This document shows positions 27,547-37,211 of a stretch of 64,000 nucleotides of DNA, piece after piece. The DNA is from Chitinophaga sp. sic0106. Its GTDB lineage: Bacteria > Bacteroidota > Bacteroidia > Chitinophagales > Chitinophagaceae. A program made the translations under genes and the position numbers. The stretch covers positions 124,001-188,000 of the forward strand of contig NZ_JAHUWJ010000013.1 in assembly GCF_019219075.1 (NCBI RefSeq). Reading direction: 5' to 3'. How positions within the stretch are numbered: position 1 is the stretch's first letter; every line of letters starts with the position of its first letter. Below the pieces are notes generated by a model. The model saw only the letters and a list, made by a program, of their open reading frames with translations. It had not been told where the DNA came from and ran no database searches.

Positions 27547-28875
27547 TTATATACCTCTCTTAGGATCAAAATTCTCCAGCTCTGTAGCCACGGCCGACAG
27601 GAAAGTAGATCCCAGGGAACCGTCCACAATTCTGTGGTCGTACGACATAGACAGGTACATCATGTGCCTGATCGCGATGCTGTCGCCCTGCTCGGTTTCA
27701 ATCACCACCGGACGTTTTTTAATGGCGCCCACCGCCAGGATAGCCACCTGCGGCTGGTTGATGATTGGCGTGCCCATGAGGCTACCGAAAGTACCTACGT
27801 TGGTAAGGGTGAAAGTACCACCCTGCGTGTCTTCCGGTTTCAGTTTATTGTTACGTGCGGCATTAGCCAGGCCGTTAACCTGTTTGGTGAGTCCTACCAG
27901 GTTAAGCTGGTCGGCGCTTCTGATAACCGGAACAATCAGGTTACCGGAAGGCAGCGCAGTAGCCATACCCACGTTGATATCTTTCTTAATGATGATCTTG
28001 TCGCCGTCCAGTGAACAATTGATCAGCGGGAAGCGCTTCAAACATTTTACGATCGCCTCTACAAACAGCGGGGTGAAAGTCAGCTTCTCGCCTTCTCTCT
28101 TTTCGAATTCGCCTTTTACGCGATCGCGCCATTTCACCATGTTGGTTACATCGGCTTCTGCGAAACTGGTAACATGCGGGCTCACCTGCTTGCTCATCAC
28201 CATGTGATTGGCGATCAGCTTGCGCATGCGGTCCATTTCAATGATTTCCACATTGCCATTATAGGTAGCAGAAGGAACTGTTACTGCTGTAGCCGGACGT
28301 GGAGCTGCCGCTGCGGCAGCTGTGCCCTGGTTATTAACAGGCGTAACATCCGCAATTACCTTACCTTCTTTACGATCTGCCACATATTGCAGTATATCCT
28401 TTTTGGTTACACGGCCCTCTGTTCCGCTGCCTGGCAGTTTCTCCAGTTCAGCGAAGCTAACTCCCTCCTGCTGGGCAATGGTAAGCACCAGTGGAGAATA
28501 GAATCGTGCGCCGCCACCAGCAGGGGCAGGCGTAGGTTCAGCCACCTGCTCAGCTACAACAGGAGCAGCTGCGGCAGTAAATTTGGGTTCAGTAGTTACA
28601 GGGGCAGCAGGTGTTGTGTCCGCTGCTGCATCGGCATTGGTATTAATGCGTGCAATGACAGTACCTACAGGCACTACGTCATTTTCAGAAAAGAGGAGTT
28701 CAGCAATGACCCCTTCCGCAGTAGAAGGAACCTCGCTATCCACCTTGTCGGTAGCAATTTCCAGCACAGTTTCATCCACTTTAACGGAATCTCCCGGCTT
28801 TTTATGCCAACGCAGGATGGTAGCTTCCATGATGCTTTCTCCCATTTTCGGCATTACCAGTTCTACAATAGCCAT
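27547..28875 (-). CDS. 2-oxoacid dehydrogenase E2 (dihydrolipoamide acyltransferase)
   Basis: 442 residues. Lipoyl domain at 1-80 with the lipoylated Lys44 in ATDKVDSE; an Ala/Pro/Thr-rich linker; peripheral-subunit binding domain around 130-172 (YSPLVLTIAQQEGVSFAELE...GTEGRVTKKDIL); a second linker; and the catalytic domain with the active-site HRIVDG (His414, Asp418). It transfers the acyl group to CoA in a pyruvate-, 2-oxoglutarate- or branched-chain-type complex. Which one cannot be fixed because E1 and E3 genes are not adjacent. A promoter box lies 43 bases upstream, inside the end of the preceding gene. Confidence 0.93.
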   Translation of the reverse strand: MAIVELVMPKMGESIMEATILRWHKKPGDSVKVDETVLEIATDKVDSEVPSTAEGVIAELLFSENDVVPVGTVIARINTNADAAADTTPAAPVTTEPKFTAAAAPVVAEQVAEPTPAPAGGGARFYSPLVLTIAQQEGVSFAELEKLPGSGTEGRVTKKDILQYVADRKEGKVIADVTPVNNQGTAAAAAAPRPATAVTVPSATYNGNVEIIEMDRMRKLIANHMVMSKQVSPHVTSFAEADVTNMVKWRDRVKGEFEKREGEKLTFTPLFVEAIVKCLKRFPLINCSLDGDKIIIKKDINVGMATALPSGNLIVPVIRSADQLNLVGLTKQVNGLANAARNNKLKPEDTQGGTFTLTNVGTFGSLMGTPIINQPQVAILAVGAIKKRPVVIETEQGDSIAIRHMMYLSMSYDHRIVDGSLGSTFLSAVATELENFDPKRGI

Positions 28876-28917
28876 AAGATTGATTTTAGCTTGATTTTAG
28901 CTTTGTTTAGTGCGCAA

Positions 28918-28945
28918 CAAAAATAAGGGAATTGTATCAATTCAA
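28918..28945 (-). promoter_or_regulatory. Promoter of the E2 gene
   Basis: TATTTTTG (-7 box, 28918-28925, minus strand) with TTG 17 bases further upstream (28943-28945). It sits at the very end of the cinA frame, giving a leader of about 36 bases before the E2 start. Confidence 0.5.
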
Positions 28946-30205
28946 TTCTTCCGGCTCCAGTTCCAATATCAGCTTCCTTAATTCGTTCATCGCATAAACA
29001 GCGGCCATTTGTGTATTTCGTTCGCGGTCGTAGCGCAGATGATATTTAACTGTCACCATTTTTTCGCGGCTGCCAACGGCCACCCACACGGTACCCACAG
29101 GCTTTTCATCCGTTCCGCCGGTTGGTCCCATGATACCGGAAACGGCTATGGCATAATCTACTTCCAGCAGATCCAGCGCCCCGGTCAGCATTTCTTTTAC
29201 GGTAGCCTCACTCACAGCGCCATGCGCCGCCAGGGTTGCTTTCTTTACCCCCAGCATCTTCATTTTCATGTCGTTAGAGTAAGTGATAGCGCCCCCTTCA
29301 TAATAGGCGCTGCTACCGGAAACGGCGGTAATCCAGCTACCAATCAGGCCACCGGTACAGCTTTCAGCGGCACCCATCGTTTTTTTACGCTTCAGCAATA
29401 CGTGCCCCAGCACCTCTCCGATAGTTACGTCCTGGTCTGTTACATAAATATCCGGTAATCTTTCCTTGAGCTCCGTAAAATATAAACTCAACTCCGCGGC
29501 AGTGCTGACTTTATCTTTTCCCTGGGCAGTGAGCCGCAGTTTGAGTAGGCTGTAACTAGGCAGATACGCCAGTTTGATGTGTGGCGGCAGTTTGGCTTCG
29601 AAGTCCACCAGCCGCTCCGCTACAAACGACTCTCCCATCCCGGAGGTGATCAGCGTATGATGCACAACGGCAGGGGTATTGAAATGTGTTTCCAGGCGGG
29701 GAAGCACGAAACTTTCCATGATGCCTTTCATTTCATGCGGTACACCCGGCATGGATACATAAATTTTTTCGTCTTTTTCAAACCACATACCCGGCGCGGT
29801 GCCTCTGTGATTCTGAATCACGGTAGCCGCTTCCGGCACCAGGGCCTGATCTACGTTCCGTTGCAGAATAGGCAGGCCTCTGCTTTCAAACATATGCAGT
29901 ACCCGCTGGAGGGTATCCCGGTCCTGCACCAGGCGGGTGTTAAAATATTCGCAGAGGGTAGGCTTGGTAATGTCATCTGCCGTAGGACCCAGCCCTCCTG
30001 TCATCAGTACCACATCTGACAGGGCCGCTTCGGCTGCCAGTGTAGCCAAAATGTCTTCCCGTATATCCCCAATGGCTACACGACGATGCACCCATATGCC
30101 CATGGCATTCAGCTGCTGAGCCATCCAGGCAGAATTGGTGTCGATGGTTTGGCCAATGAGCAACTCATCGCCGATGGTAATGATACTGACTGTAATCTTA
30201 TCCAC
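28937..30205 (-). CDS. cinA: CinA-family protein (competence/damage-inducible; NMN deamidase-related)
   Basis: 422 residues with the two-domain CinA layout: an N-terminal molybdopterin-binding-like domain (SIITIGDELLIGQTIDTNS, MTGGLGPTADDITK) and a C-terminal nicotinamide-mononucleotide amidohydrolase-like domain (AAESCTGGLIGSWITAVSGSS, VSGIMGPTGGTDEKPVGTV). It recycles NMN and related pyridine nucleotides in the cytoplasm; in some bacteria it is linked to competence. Full family length. It lies 12 bases downstream of the thioesterase gene and is probably co-transcribed with it. Confidence 0.95.
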   Translation of the reverse strand: MDKITVSIITIGDELLIGQTIDTNSAWMAQQLNAMGIWVHRRVAIGDIREDILATLAAEAALSDVVLMTGGLGPTADDITKPTLCEYFNTRLVQDRDTLQRVLHMFESRGLPILQRNVDQALVPEAATVIQNHRGTAPGMWFEKDEKIYVSMPGVPHEMKGIMESFVLPRLETHFNTPAVVHHTLITSGMGESFVAERLVDFEAKLPPHIKLAYLPSYSLLKLRLTAQGKDKVSTAAELSLYFTELKERLPDIYVTDQDVTIGEVLGHVLLKRKKTMGAAESCTGGLIGSWITAVSGSSAYYEGGAITYSNDMKMKMLGVKKATLAAHGAVSEATVKEMLTGALDLLEVDYAIAVSGIMGPTGGTDEKPVGTVWVAVGSREKMVTVKYHLRYDRERNTQMAAVYAMNELRKLILELEPEELN

Positions 30206-30217
30206 GTCGCAGGTTTT

Positions 30218-30628
30218 TTAGTTAAAGAATGGTGCCAGGCGCTCTCTCAGCACTTCCGGAAGACCTGATTTCTGCCTGGTATTGACATCTACAAACACCA
30301 GCGTGGTAACACCCACATTGAGCAATTCCCCTTTCTCGTTGTACAATTCGCTGTGAAACTGGATCTTGGAGCTCTTAGGCAACTCTTTTAGTATAGTCTT
30401 TACCGTTATGAGATTATCATAGGTCGCCGGCCGGAAATATTTCGCATTCAATTCAGCCACAGGCATCATCACCCCTTGCTCTTCCAGCTCCCGGTAGGTA
30501 AATCCCAGCTCCCGGATGGCTTCTGCCCTGCCCACTTCATAGTAAAGCGCATAGTTGCCATAATAGAGATACCCCATCTGGTCTGTTTCTCCGTATCTTA
30601 CCCGTATTGTAGTGGTACTAATAAACAT
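30218..30628 (-). CDS. Acyl-CoA thioesterase, YbgC/4-hydroxybenzoyl-CoA type
   Basis: 136 residues with a hot-dog fold. The N-terminal signature RYGETDQMGYLYYGNYALYYEVGR corresponds to the catalytic Asp/Gly-Tyr region of YbgC-like thioesterases, with Asp at about residue 15. It hydrolyses acyl-CoA thioesters; chain preference unknown. It is followed 12 bases later by cinA and preceded 18 bases earlier by the DoxX gene, so the three form a likely operon. Confidence 0.9.
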   Translation of the reverse strand: MFISTTTIRVRYGETDQMGYLYYGNYALYYEVGRAEAIRELGFTYRELEEQGVMMPVAELNAKYFRPATYDNLITVKTILKELPKSSKIQFHSELYNEKGELLNVGVTTLVFVDVNTRQKSGLPEVLRERLAPFFN

Positions 30629-30646
30629 GGTCCATTCTGTTTTTTA

Positions 30647-31051
30647 TTACGCAATCAGATTATCGATGCTCACCTTGCCCGGCCCTACAAACAGGATCGT
30701 GAGATAGGCCGCCAGGTACATCAGTGGCAATTCTATCTTATCGATAGGCTCATGTGCATGCACCACAAAAATAACGACTGACATGCAAATAATAAGCGGC
30801 ACACTGGCCAGGCGGGTCAATAAACCCATCATCAGGAAAATGGCACAGGCAACCTCCGCAAACACCACCATCCCTAATGAAACGGCATGGCCTACGTGAA
30901 AAGGGTCAGGAAAGGTATTCTTTTTTGATGCAAATCCAAGCAATTTTGGCCATCCATGTAATAATATCAATCCTCCGAAAACCAATCGCATCAACAGCAT
31001 GGGAAAAGACACGGCTCCATTGGTGTGGCCTGCAGAAAACAGTTTTCTCAT
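30647..31051 (-). CDS. DoxX-family inner-membrane protein
   Basis: 134 residues with four hydrophobic helices (FPMLLMRLVFGGLILLHG, LGMVVFAEVACAIFLMMGLL, LASVPLIICMSVVIFVVHA, LPLMYLAAYLTILFVG) and the HGWPKL motif typical of DoxX/YphA proteins. The family is linked to redox or oxidative stress functions, without a clear role here. It leads the DoxX-thioesterase-cinA unit. Confidence 0.9.
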   Translation of the reverse strand: MRKLFSAGHTNGAVSFPMLLMRLVFGGLILLHGWPKLLGFASKKNTFPDPFHVGHAVSLGMVVFAEVACAIFLMMGLLTRLASVPLIICMSVVIFVVHAHEPIDKIELPLMYLAAYLTILFVGPGKVSIDNLIA

Positions 31052-31264
31052 AGTAGGTAAGGTTTTTGCTAAGAAAAGTGATTTTCCGCAAGATAGCGTA
31101 TATGCCTTTGCCGCCTATACGGAGTTATCCACATTGTGTAGAACACAATCGGAAAAGAATGGAGATAACATATATATTTGCTTTCATCTGTTTTGTCGGC
31201 ACTATACCCAGTACTGGTAAGGGCAAAACAGCGGATTGGAGGATCATGTAACAGGAGGTAATCG

Positions 31265-31290
31265 CCCGGACAGAAAATATTTCTGCCCGG
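31265..31290. promoter_or_regulatory. Leader hairpin upstream of the TPR gene
   Basis: CCCGGACAGAAA (31265-31276) pairs with TTTCTGCCCGG (31280-31290) around an ATA loop, with one mismatch. It lies about 40 bases before the start codon, so it probably sits in the mRNA leader. Confidence 0.45.
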
Positions 31291-31328
31291 TATTCGTTTT
31301 AATCGCATATTCAAGATAATAGCAAAAC

Positions 31329-34300
31329 ATGCAGGTCATAAGAAAAATCATTGTTCCGGGACATCTGTACTTATCCCTTTTTGCCTTTGCCGGTGCTACA
31401 CTGGCGGCTTTACCCGCCGCCCACGCCCAGCAGACACGCATTTACACTGATCCGGAAAAAACCTTCAAGGATGCGCAACAATATTTCCAGCATGGAAAAT
31501 ATGCCGTATCCATGCAGCTTTTCAAGCAAACAATCGATAACATCACCTACTGGCACGAAACCAATCGCGACCTCGTACGGTCAGATGCGTATTACTACTA
31601 TACCATCTGTGCATTAAAGCTGCAGCAGGCAAATGGTGAGCAGATTGCACTCGATTACCTGAAATATTTCAATAACAACGCACGCGAGCAACTGGTAAGC
31701 TACCAGCTGGCAAAATATTATTTCCACGCCAACAAACTCAAAGAGGCAATTCCATACTACGAAAAAGCCAATATCGACAATCTCTCCAACGATGAAATTG
31801 CCGATGCAAAGTTTGAACTGGCCTACTGCTATTTCAATGTGAAAGAGTTCAAAAAAGCACAACCGCTCTTTGCCTCTATCAAGGAAATAGAAGGGAAATA
31901 TTACCTCCCCTCCAATTACTACTATGGCTTCATCGCCTACAATAACCGCCAGTATAATGAGGCCCTTACCAGCTTCCAGCGCGTGGTAAAAGAGCCTAAG
32001 TACAGCAATATTGTACCGTATTACATCGCCGAAATTTATTACTTCCAGGGTAAATCCGACCAGCTGATCGCCTACGGCGAACCGCTGATCAACCAGGGTG
32101 GGCAGTATTATGAAGCGGAGCTGAAACAATTAGTGGGTAAAGCCTACTTCGAAAAGAAAAATTATCCAAAGGCACTCCCCTACCTGCAGGAGTTCCAGGA
32201 TAATTCCGACGAGGTAAGAAATGAAGATATCTACCAGCTCTCCTACTCTTACTACCAAACCGGTAACCTGCAAAAAGCAATCACCGGCTTTAAACAGCTG
32301 AGTGGCGCTAAAGATTCTCTTGGTCAGAACTCTATGTATCTGTTGGGAGATTGTTACCTGCGCACGGGCCAGAAAGCCAATGCCAGAAACGCGTTCGCTT
32401 ATTGTGCCAACAACAGCTCCAACGCGCAGCAACAGGAAATCAGCCGTTTTAACTACGGTAAATTATCCTATGAACTGGGCTACCCGGATGCAGCACTTAC
32501 TGAGCTCACACAATTTGTACAGAAATATCCGAATTCAACCTACAATAAAGAGGCCCGCGAAATCATGGTGAACCTCTTCATGAATTCAAATAACTATAAA
32601 GAAGGGCTGGCTACCATCGAGATGATTCCCGAAAAAAACCAGACCGTACTGAAAGCATACCAGAAAGTGGCCTATGGCCGCGCCACACAGCTGATCAATG
32701 ATGGTCAGCTCGCTGAGGCCGACCGCCTGCTGGATATCGCCATCAAACATCCTTACGACGCACAGATCAAGCAGCTCGCTTACTTCTGGAAAGGAGAAAT
32801 CGCCCTGCGCCAGAATAAAACAGAAGCAGCCATCAGTAACCTGAATTCCTATCTCGGCAGCACCGCCATTCTTTCCGGAGAAGCCAACGCACAAACGGCC
32901 AGCTACAACCTCGGTTACAGCCTGCTCAAACAGGACCGTTTCAGCGAAGCACTGCCATGGTTCGAATCCGCTCAAAAAGCCAGCGGCCCTAACGCACAGC
33001 GCATCAGCAACGATGCCATGATGAGAGCTGCCGACTGCTACTATATGCTCCGTCAGTTTCCGAAAGCATTATCGCTGTATGATCGTATCATCAGCAATAA
33101 TGAGCCAGGCGCCGACTACGCCACCTACCAGAAAAGTATTATCCTCGGCCTCCAGGGCAAGCAGAGTGAAAAACTGGCGTTGCTGAAGCAATTGGGCAAC
33201 AAGTTTCCTAACAGCAACTTCGGCAACGAAACTGATATGGAAATTGCCAATACCTACCTGGCAGCCGAAAAGTTTAACGAAGCGATTCCTTATCTGGAAA
33301 ACGTATTGCAGAAACAACCTAACGGCCCCAATGCACCCCGTGCCCTGCTGAAATTAGGTCTCTGCTACTATAATAAAGACAATGAATCAAAAGCACTGAC
33401 CTATTACCGTCAGGTCGTAGAAAAGTTCCCCGGCGCACCGGAAAGCAGTGAAGCCTTACAGAGCATCAAAGCCATTTATGTAGGCCAGGGCAAAACTGAC
33501 GATTATCTCGCGTTCCTGAAATCTACCGGTCGCACCGTATCCGCTTCCGCAGAGGATTCCCTGGCATACGCTGCCGCTGAAGCACGCTTCACCAGCAACG
33601 ACTGCGACGGTGCCATCAACGCCTTCAACAGTTATATCCGTAAGTTCCCTGAGGGCCAGTTTATATTACCGGCTAACTTCTACAAGGCAGAATGCAGCTA
33701 TAACAATAAAGACTATACGACAGCATTACCTGCCTACGAGTTTGTATTGTCCCGCAACAATAGTCTGTATGCAGAACGCTCCGCATTACAGGCCGCCAAT
33801 ATCAACTACTACCAGGTTAAAAATTACGATAAGGCACGCGGTTACTATTTACAGCTGCAGGACCTGAGCAGCAGCAAGGAAAACAGCCTGTCAGCCACCC
33901 GCGGTTTGCTGCGTAGTAACTACATGCTGAAACATTGGGATGAAGTGACCAACTATTCAGAAATGCTGCTGGCCGGAAGTAACAACAGTACCGACGATCA
34001 GATCCTCGGTCACTTCTACCACGCAAAAGCCCTGAAACAAAATGGTCAGTACGCCCCGGCAATTGCTGAGTTTAAAACGGTAACCGGTTTAACCAAATCA
34101 GAGATCGGTGCAGAAGCACGGTACGATATTGCTGACAGCTATCTGCAGCAAAATGAGCTGGATGCTGCTGAGAAAGCCGGTTTTGACGTCATCAAAAATA
34201 CGGCGTCTTACGAGTACTGGGTAGCAAAAGCGTATATCCTGCTGGGTGATGTTTATGCCAAACAAAAGGATTACTTCAATGCAAAGGCTACCTTCCAGAG

Positions 34301-34403
34301 TATTGCCACCAACTCTACTATTCCGGAACTGAAACAGGAAGCTAAAGATAAACTGGCCAAAGCCGAAGCTGATGAAAAAGCAGCCGGCAAAAATCAGAAA
34401 TAA
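31329..34403 (+). CDS. Large tetratricopeptide-repeat protein, exported
   Basis: 1024 residues. A signal peptide (cleavage near AAHAQ) precedes almost uninterrupted TPR-like helical hairpins over the whole length, recognisable from repeated patterns such as YYKLGLCYYNKDNESKALTYY-like pairs and VEKFPGAPESSEAL (YbgF-like repeats). The protein probably works as a periplasmic scaffold. The beta-barrel gene follows after 43 bases in the same direction, so the two products likely function together at the outer membrane. No enzymatic motif is visible. Confidence 0.88.
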   Translation: MQVIRKIIVPGHLYLSLFAFAGATLAALPAAHAQQTRIYTDPEKTFKDAQQYFQHGKYAVSMQLFKQTIDNITYWHETNRDLVRSDAYYYYTICALKLQQANGEQIALDYLKYFNNNAREQLVSYQLAKYYFHANKLKEAIPYYEKANIDNLSNDEIADAKFELAYCYFNVKEFKKAQPLFASIKEIEGKYYLPSNYYYGFIAYNNRQYNEALTSFQRVVKEPKYSNIVPYYIAEIYYFQGKSDQLIAYGEPLINQGGQYYEAELKQLVGKAYFEKKNYPKALPYLQEFQDNSDEVRNEDIYQLSYSYYQTGNLQKAITGFKQLSGAKDSLGQNSMYLLGDCYLRTGQKANARNAFAYCANNSSNAQQQEISRFNYGKLSYELGYPDAALTELTQFVQKYPNSTYNKEAREIMVNLFMNSNNYKEGLATIEMIPEKNQTVLKAYQKVAYGRATQLINDGQLAEADRLLDIAIKHPYDAQIKQLAYFWKGEIALRQNKTEAAISNLNSYLGSTAILSGEANAQTASYNLGYSLLKQDRFSEALPWFESAQKASGPNAQRISNDAMMRAADCYYMLRQFPKALSLYDRIISNNEPGADYATYQKSIILGLQGKQSEKLALLKQLGNKFPNSNFGNETDMEIANTYLAAEKFNEAIPYLENVLQKQPNGPNAPRALLKLGLCYYNKDNESKALTYYRQVVEKFPGAPESSEALQSIKAIYVGQGKTDDYLAFLKSTGRTVSASAEDSLAYAAAEARFTSNDCDGAINAFNSYIRKFPEGQFILPANFYKAECSYNNKDYTTALPAYEFVLSRNNSLYAERSALQAANINYYQVKNYDKARGYYLQLQDLSSSKENSLSATRGLLRSNYMLKHWDEVTNYSEMLLAGSNNSTDDQILGHFYHAKALKQNGQYAPAIAEFKTVTGLTKSEIGAEARYDIADSYLQQNELDAAEKAGFDVIKNTASYEYWVAKAYILLGDVYAKQKDYFNAKATFQSIATNSTIPELKQEAKDKLAKAEADEKAAGKNQK

Positions 34404-34446
34404 TTTTTCATCAGCGTCCGGGTTCCGGATTTAAGATAACGACAGC

Positions 34447-36108
34447 ATGAACATTCATCACATATACGGTAAACGATTCTTTTTTATAGCCGCATTCGGC
34501 CTCACGGGGCTGGTGCATCAACAAGCCTTTGCACAAAAGGATTCCCTGAAACAGGAAACCATCGATATCATTTCCACCTACCAGCCGCGCCTCCGTGATG
34601 CCGCCAAACTGAATCTGACAGCCTCGCTGCCAGGTGTGGATACCGCGCGGCCTTCGCTGAAGTATGAGGTCCCTTCCTTAAACCTCAACTTCATGTACCA
34701 GGCAGCGCCACTGAAACCGCTGGCATTGGGTAAAGATTCGCTGGACCTGCTGCAAAATAATTTTGTGAAGCTGGGTTATGGAAACCTTAGTACACCTTTC
34801 GTGCAGGCCGGCTTCGGAAGCGGCCGCCACGAGCAGTATAACTATGGTCTCTTTGTAAATTATACCGGATCAAAAGGAAAGGATATTGAAAACCAGGACT
34901 ACAGCACCCTGAACACCCTGGCCGCCGGTACCTACCTGATGGACAAATTCCAGTTGAACGGTAGCCTGGCTTACGATCGTAACAGCCTGCACTACTACGG
35001 TTACGACCATACGACACCGATGGAAAAAAGCGATATCGCACAGGTGTTTAACCAGATCACCGCTACGGTTTCCGGTTCCAACCTGCCTAACAACGACTGG
35101 GCATTTTCCATCAAGCCGAAAGTGAAGTTTATCTATTTTAACGATAACTATAAACGCAACGAAGGCGCATTCATGGTAAACCTGCCGGTGCGCAAGCAGA
35201 TATTTGAAAATATCTTCCTGCAGGCAGAAGGTGTGCTGGACCTGTCGAACTACAAACAGGGCGATAACAAAACGATCAATAACAACATCGTAGCGGTGCA
35301 TCCGGCGGTAGACATCATTTACCCTGGCTTTGTGTTACACGCAGGCGTGAACCCTACCTGGAGTAATACGCCCGGTGTCAGCAAGTTCTACCTGCTGCCC
35401 GACATCGTAAACGAAACGCACCTGATCCGTAAGAAACTGATATTGAGCAGTGGATGGATCAGCTATATCGAGAAGAACTCCTACCGCAACCTGACCTCCC
35501 GCAACCCTTATTTCCTGGGTAGCCTGGGAGATATGCAAAACACGCGGATAGAAGAGAAATATACCGGTATCAAAGGTACTTTGGGCAGTCATTTTAACTA
35601 CAACACCAAGTTTGCATCCGTAACCTGGTACAATCTGCCGTTGTTTATCAATGACACCCTGGATTCCAAGCGATTTATCACCCTGAACGAAGCGGAAATG
35701 CGTGCTTTCCAGCTGCATGCCGAAGTGGGATATATCCAGGAAGAAAAGTTCCAGGCGCGCGTATCATTTGACTGGTTTAACTATAACAAACAGGAAACGC
35801 AGCTGAAGCCATGGGCCCTGCCTGCTTTCCAGGGAAATTTGAACGTTACGTATCTGCTTGGTAAAAAGCTGCACCTGAATGCCGATCTGTTTAGCATGAG
35901 CGGTGCTTATTATCTGCTGTCGGACCAAACTGATTTTGGCAAAACCGCTGGCGCCTGGGACATGAACCTGGGAGCGTCGTACGACATCACCAAAAACTTT
36001 GGATTGTGGGTAAATGCCAACAATGTCTTCAATTCCCATTATCAACGTTATTACCTGTACCCATCCTATGGCTTTAATATAGTTGGTGGGTTGCTATTTA
36101 AATTCTAA
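34447..36108 (+). CDS. Outer-membrane beta-barrel protein (TonB-receptor-like barrel without plug)
   Basis: 553 residues. A signal peptide (cleavage near QAFAQ) is followed by a barrel-like pattern of alternating hydrophobic strands rich in Tyr, Asn and Gly, ending in YGFNIVGGLLFKF with the terminal Phe expected for BAM-dependent outer-membrane insertion. No TonB plug motif was found, so this is a barrel of unknown function rather than a classical transporter. Its close position behind the TPR gene suggests a paired function. Confidence 0.75.
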   Translation: MNIHHIYGKRFFFIAAFGLTGLVHQQAFAQKDSLKQETIDIISTYQPRLRDAAKLNLTASLPGVDTARPSLKYEVPSLNLNFMYQAAPLKPLALGKDSLDLLQNNFVKLGYGNLSTPFVQAGFGSGRHEQYNYGLFVNYTGSKGKDIENQDYSTLNTLAAGTYLMDKFQLNGSLAYDRNSLHYYGYDHTTPMEKSDIAQVFNQITATVSGSNLPNNDWAFSIKPKVKFIYFNDNYKRNEGAFMVNLPVRKQIFENIFLQAEGVLDLSNYKQGDNKTINNNIVAVHPAVDIIYPGFVLHAGVNPTWSNTPGVSKFYLLPDIVNETHLIRKKLILSSGWISYIEKNSYRNLTSRNPYFLGSLGDMQNTRIEEKYTGIKGTLGSHFNYNTKFASVTWYNLPLFINDTLDSKRFITLNEAEMRAFQLHAEVGYIQEEKFQARVSFDWFNYNKQETQLKPWALPAFQGNLNVTYLLGKKLHLNADLFSMSGAYYLLSDQTDFGKTAGAWDMNLGASYDITKNFGLWVNANNVFNSHYQRYYLYPSYGFNIVGGLLFKF

Positions 36109-36152
36109 ATTCATATTGGTAATTAAGCTATTGTGACATCGTATTAATTGTG

Positions 36153-36193
36153 GCGGCTCCAGGTTGCTGCCTTCGGCAGCAACCTGGAGCCGC
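36153..36193. repeat. Triloop palindrome, 19-bp perfect arms
   Basis: Arms 36153-36171 (GCGGCTCCAGGTTGCTGCC) and 36175-36193 with loop TTC. It shares four bases with the next palindrome, so the two could form alternative structures. Confidence 0.8.
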
Positions 36194-36228
36194 GAAAGAA
36201 AGGGACCTTCGGTCCCTTTCTTTCGCGG
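36190..36228. repeat. Triloop palindrome, 18-bp perfect arms
   Basis: Arms 36190-36207 (CCGCGAAAGAAAGGGACC) and 36211-36228 with loop TTC, directly after the palindrome at 36153. The pair fills the gap between the barrel gene and the HU/SPOR-like gene. Confidence 0.8.
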
Positions 36229-36275
36229 CATTCGATACAATCACGTTTTGGTCAATGTAATTATTAACTATCTCT

Positions 36276-37202
36276 ATGATCTTGCAGCAATACATACAAG
36301 AAGTACTCTTCAGACAGCGCGTTTGTGTGATCCCCCAGTTAGGCACCTTTACCTTACAACATTTCCCGGCCCAATATAACGTGAACAGCCAAACGCTGAC
36401 GCCCCCCTGGGACCAGGTGTTGTTCAGTCAAACCTATAAGGATGATGGTTCGTGTGTGGAGTGGATTGCATTAAAAGAGAACCTGGTGCCTTCGGTTGCC
36501 CAGCGCAAGCTGGAGAAATATCTGGAAGAAATGAAGGCCGAGCTCCGCACCGGCAAACCGATGGAATTGCCTGGAATCGGGACTTTACAGGGTGATTTTG
36601 CAGGAAATATTCACTTTTTTGCTGAGAAGCTGCCGGTTACACAGGAGTCGCTGGACCTCTATCCTATTCGGGAGGAGGAGGAGCCAACTCCCCCCGCACC
36701 TGAACCTATAGCGCCGATAGAGCCCGTGATGACGGAGGAAGTAGAAAATGTATTGGAAGCCATTGAGGAAGAAAGTAGTTTTAAATGGTGGTGGGCAGTA
36801 GCGGCGGTGGCAGTGGTAGGCGCTGCTGCGGGTGCCTGGTGGTATATCTCTCAGCAAAACCGTCATGCGAATACGATTACGGATATCCCCATGGATGAGG
36901 TGATCCAGGATACGCCGGCTCTACAAACCACGCCGGTGGATAGTATGGCGGTGGACAGTAATGCAGCGGCAATGCCGGTAATTGACACATCAAAATATGT
37001 AGCGGTATATTATACTACGAAAGACAGCACCGATGCAGGTAAAAAACTGCAGCGTCAGTTGAGCTGGGGCCGTAAGGTGATCATGTACTTAAAAGATGAC
37101 ACCTATCGCCTGGCTGTGGAAGTAGACAATGCGGATACCACTACCGCTATTCAGCAGGTAAGAAAAGACTTTGGTAACCAGGCATTCCTGGAAAAGCATT
37201 AA
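36276..37202 (+). CDS. HU-CCDC81-type / SPOR-like membrane protein
   Basis: 308 residues. The N-terminal part (IQEVLFRQRVCVIPQLGTFTL, then KLEKYLEEMKAELRTGKPMELPGIGTLQGD) fits the tandem prokaryotic HU-CCDC81 domains of Bacteroidota. A Pro/Glu-rich linker leads to one membrane helix (about 169-191, WWWAVAAVAVVGAAAGAWWYI). The periplasmic tail ends in a domain resembling SPOR, which binds denuded peptidoglycan (KLQRQLSWGRKVIMYLKDDTYRLAVEV). It would thus place an HU-like domain at the inner face of the membrane near division or cell-wall sites. No signal peptide. Domain naming is from pattern, moderately sure. Confidence 0.8.
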   Translation: MILQQYIQEVLFRQRVCVIPQLGTFTLQHFPAQYNVNSQTLTPPWDQVLFSQTYKDDGSCVEWIALKENLVPSVAQRKLEKYLEEMKAELRTGKPMELPGIGTLQGDFAGNIHFFAEKLPVTQESLDLYPIREEEEPTPPAPEPIAPIEPVMTEEVENVLEAIEEESSFKWWWAVAAVAVVGAAAGAWWYISQQNRHANTITDIPMDEVIQDTPALQTTPVDSMAVDSNAAAMPVIDTSKYVAVYYTTKDSTDAGKKLQRQLSWGRKVIMYLKDDTYRLAVEVDNADTTTAIQQVRKDFGNQAFLEKH

Positions 37203-37211
37203 ATAAAGGAA

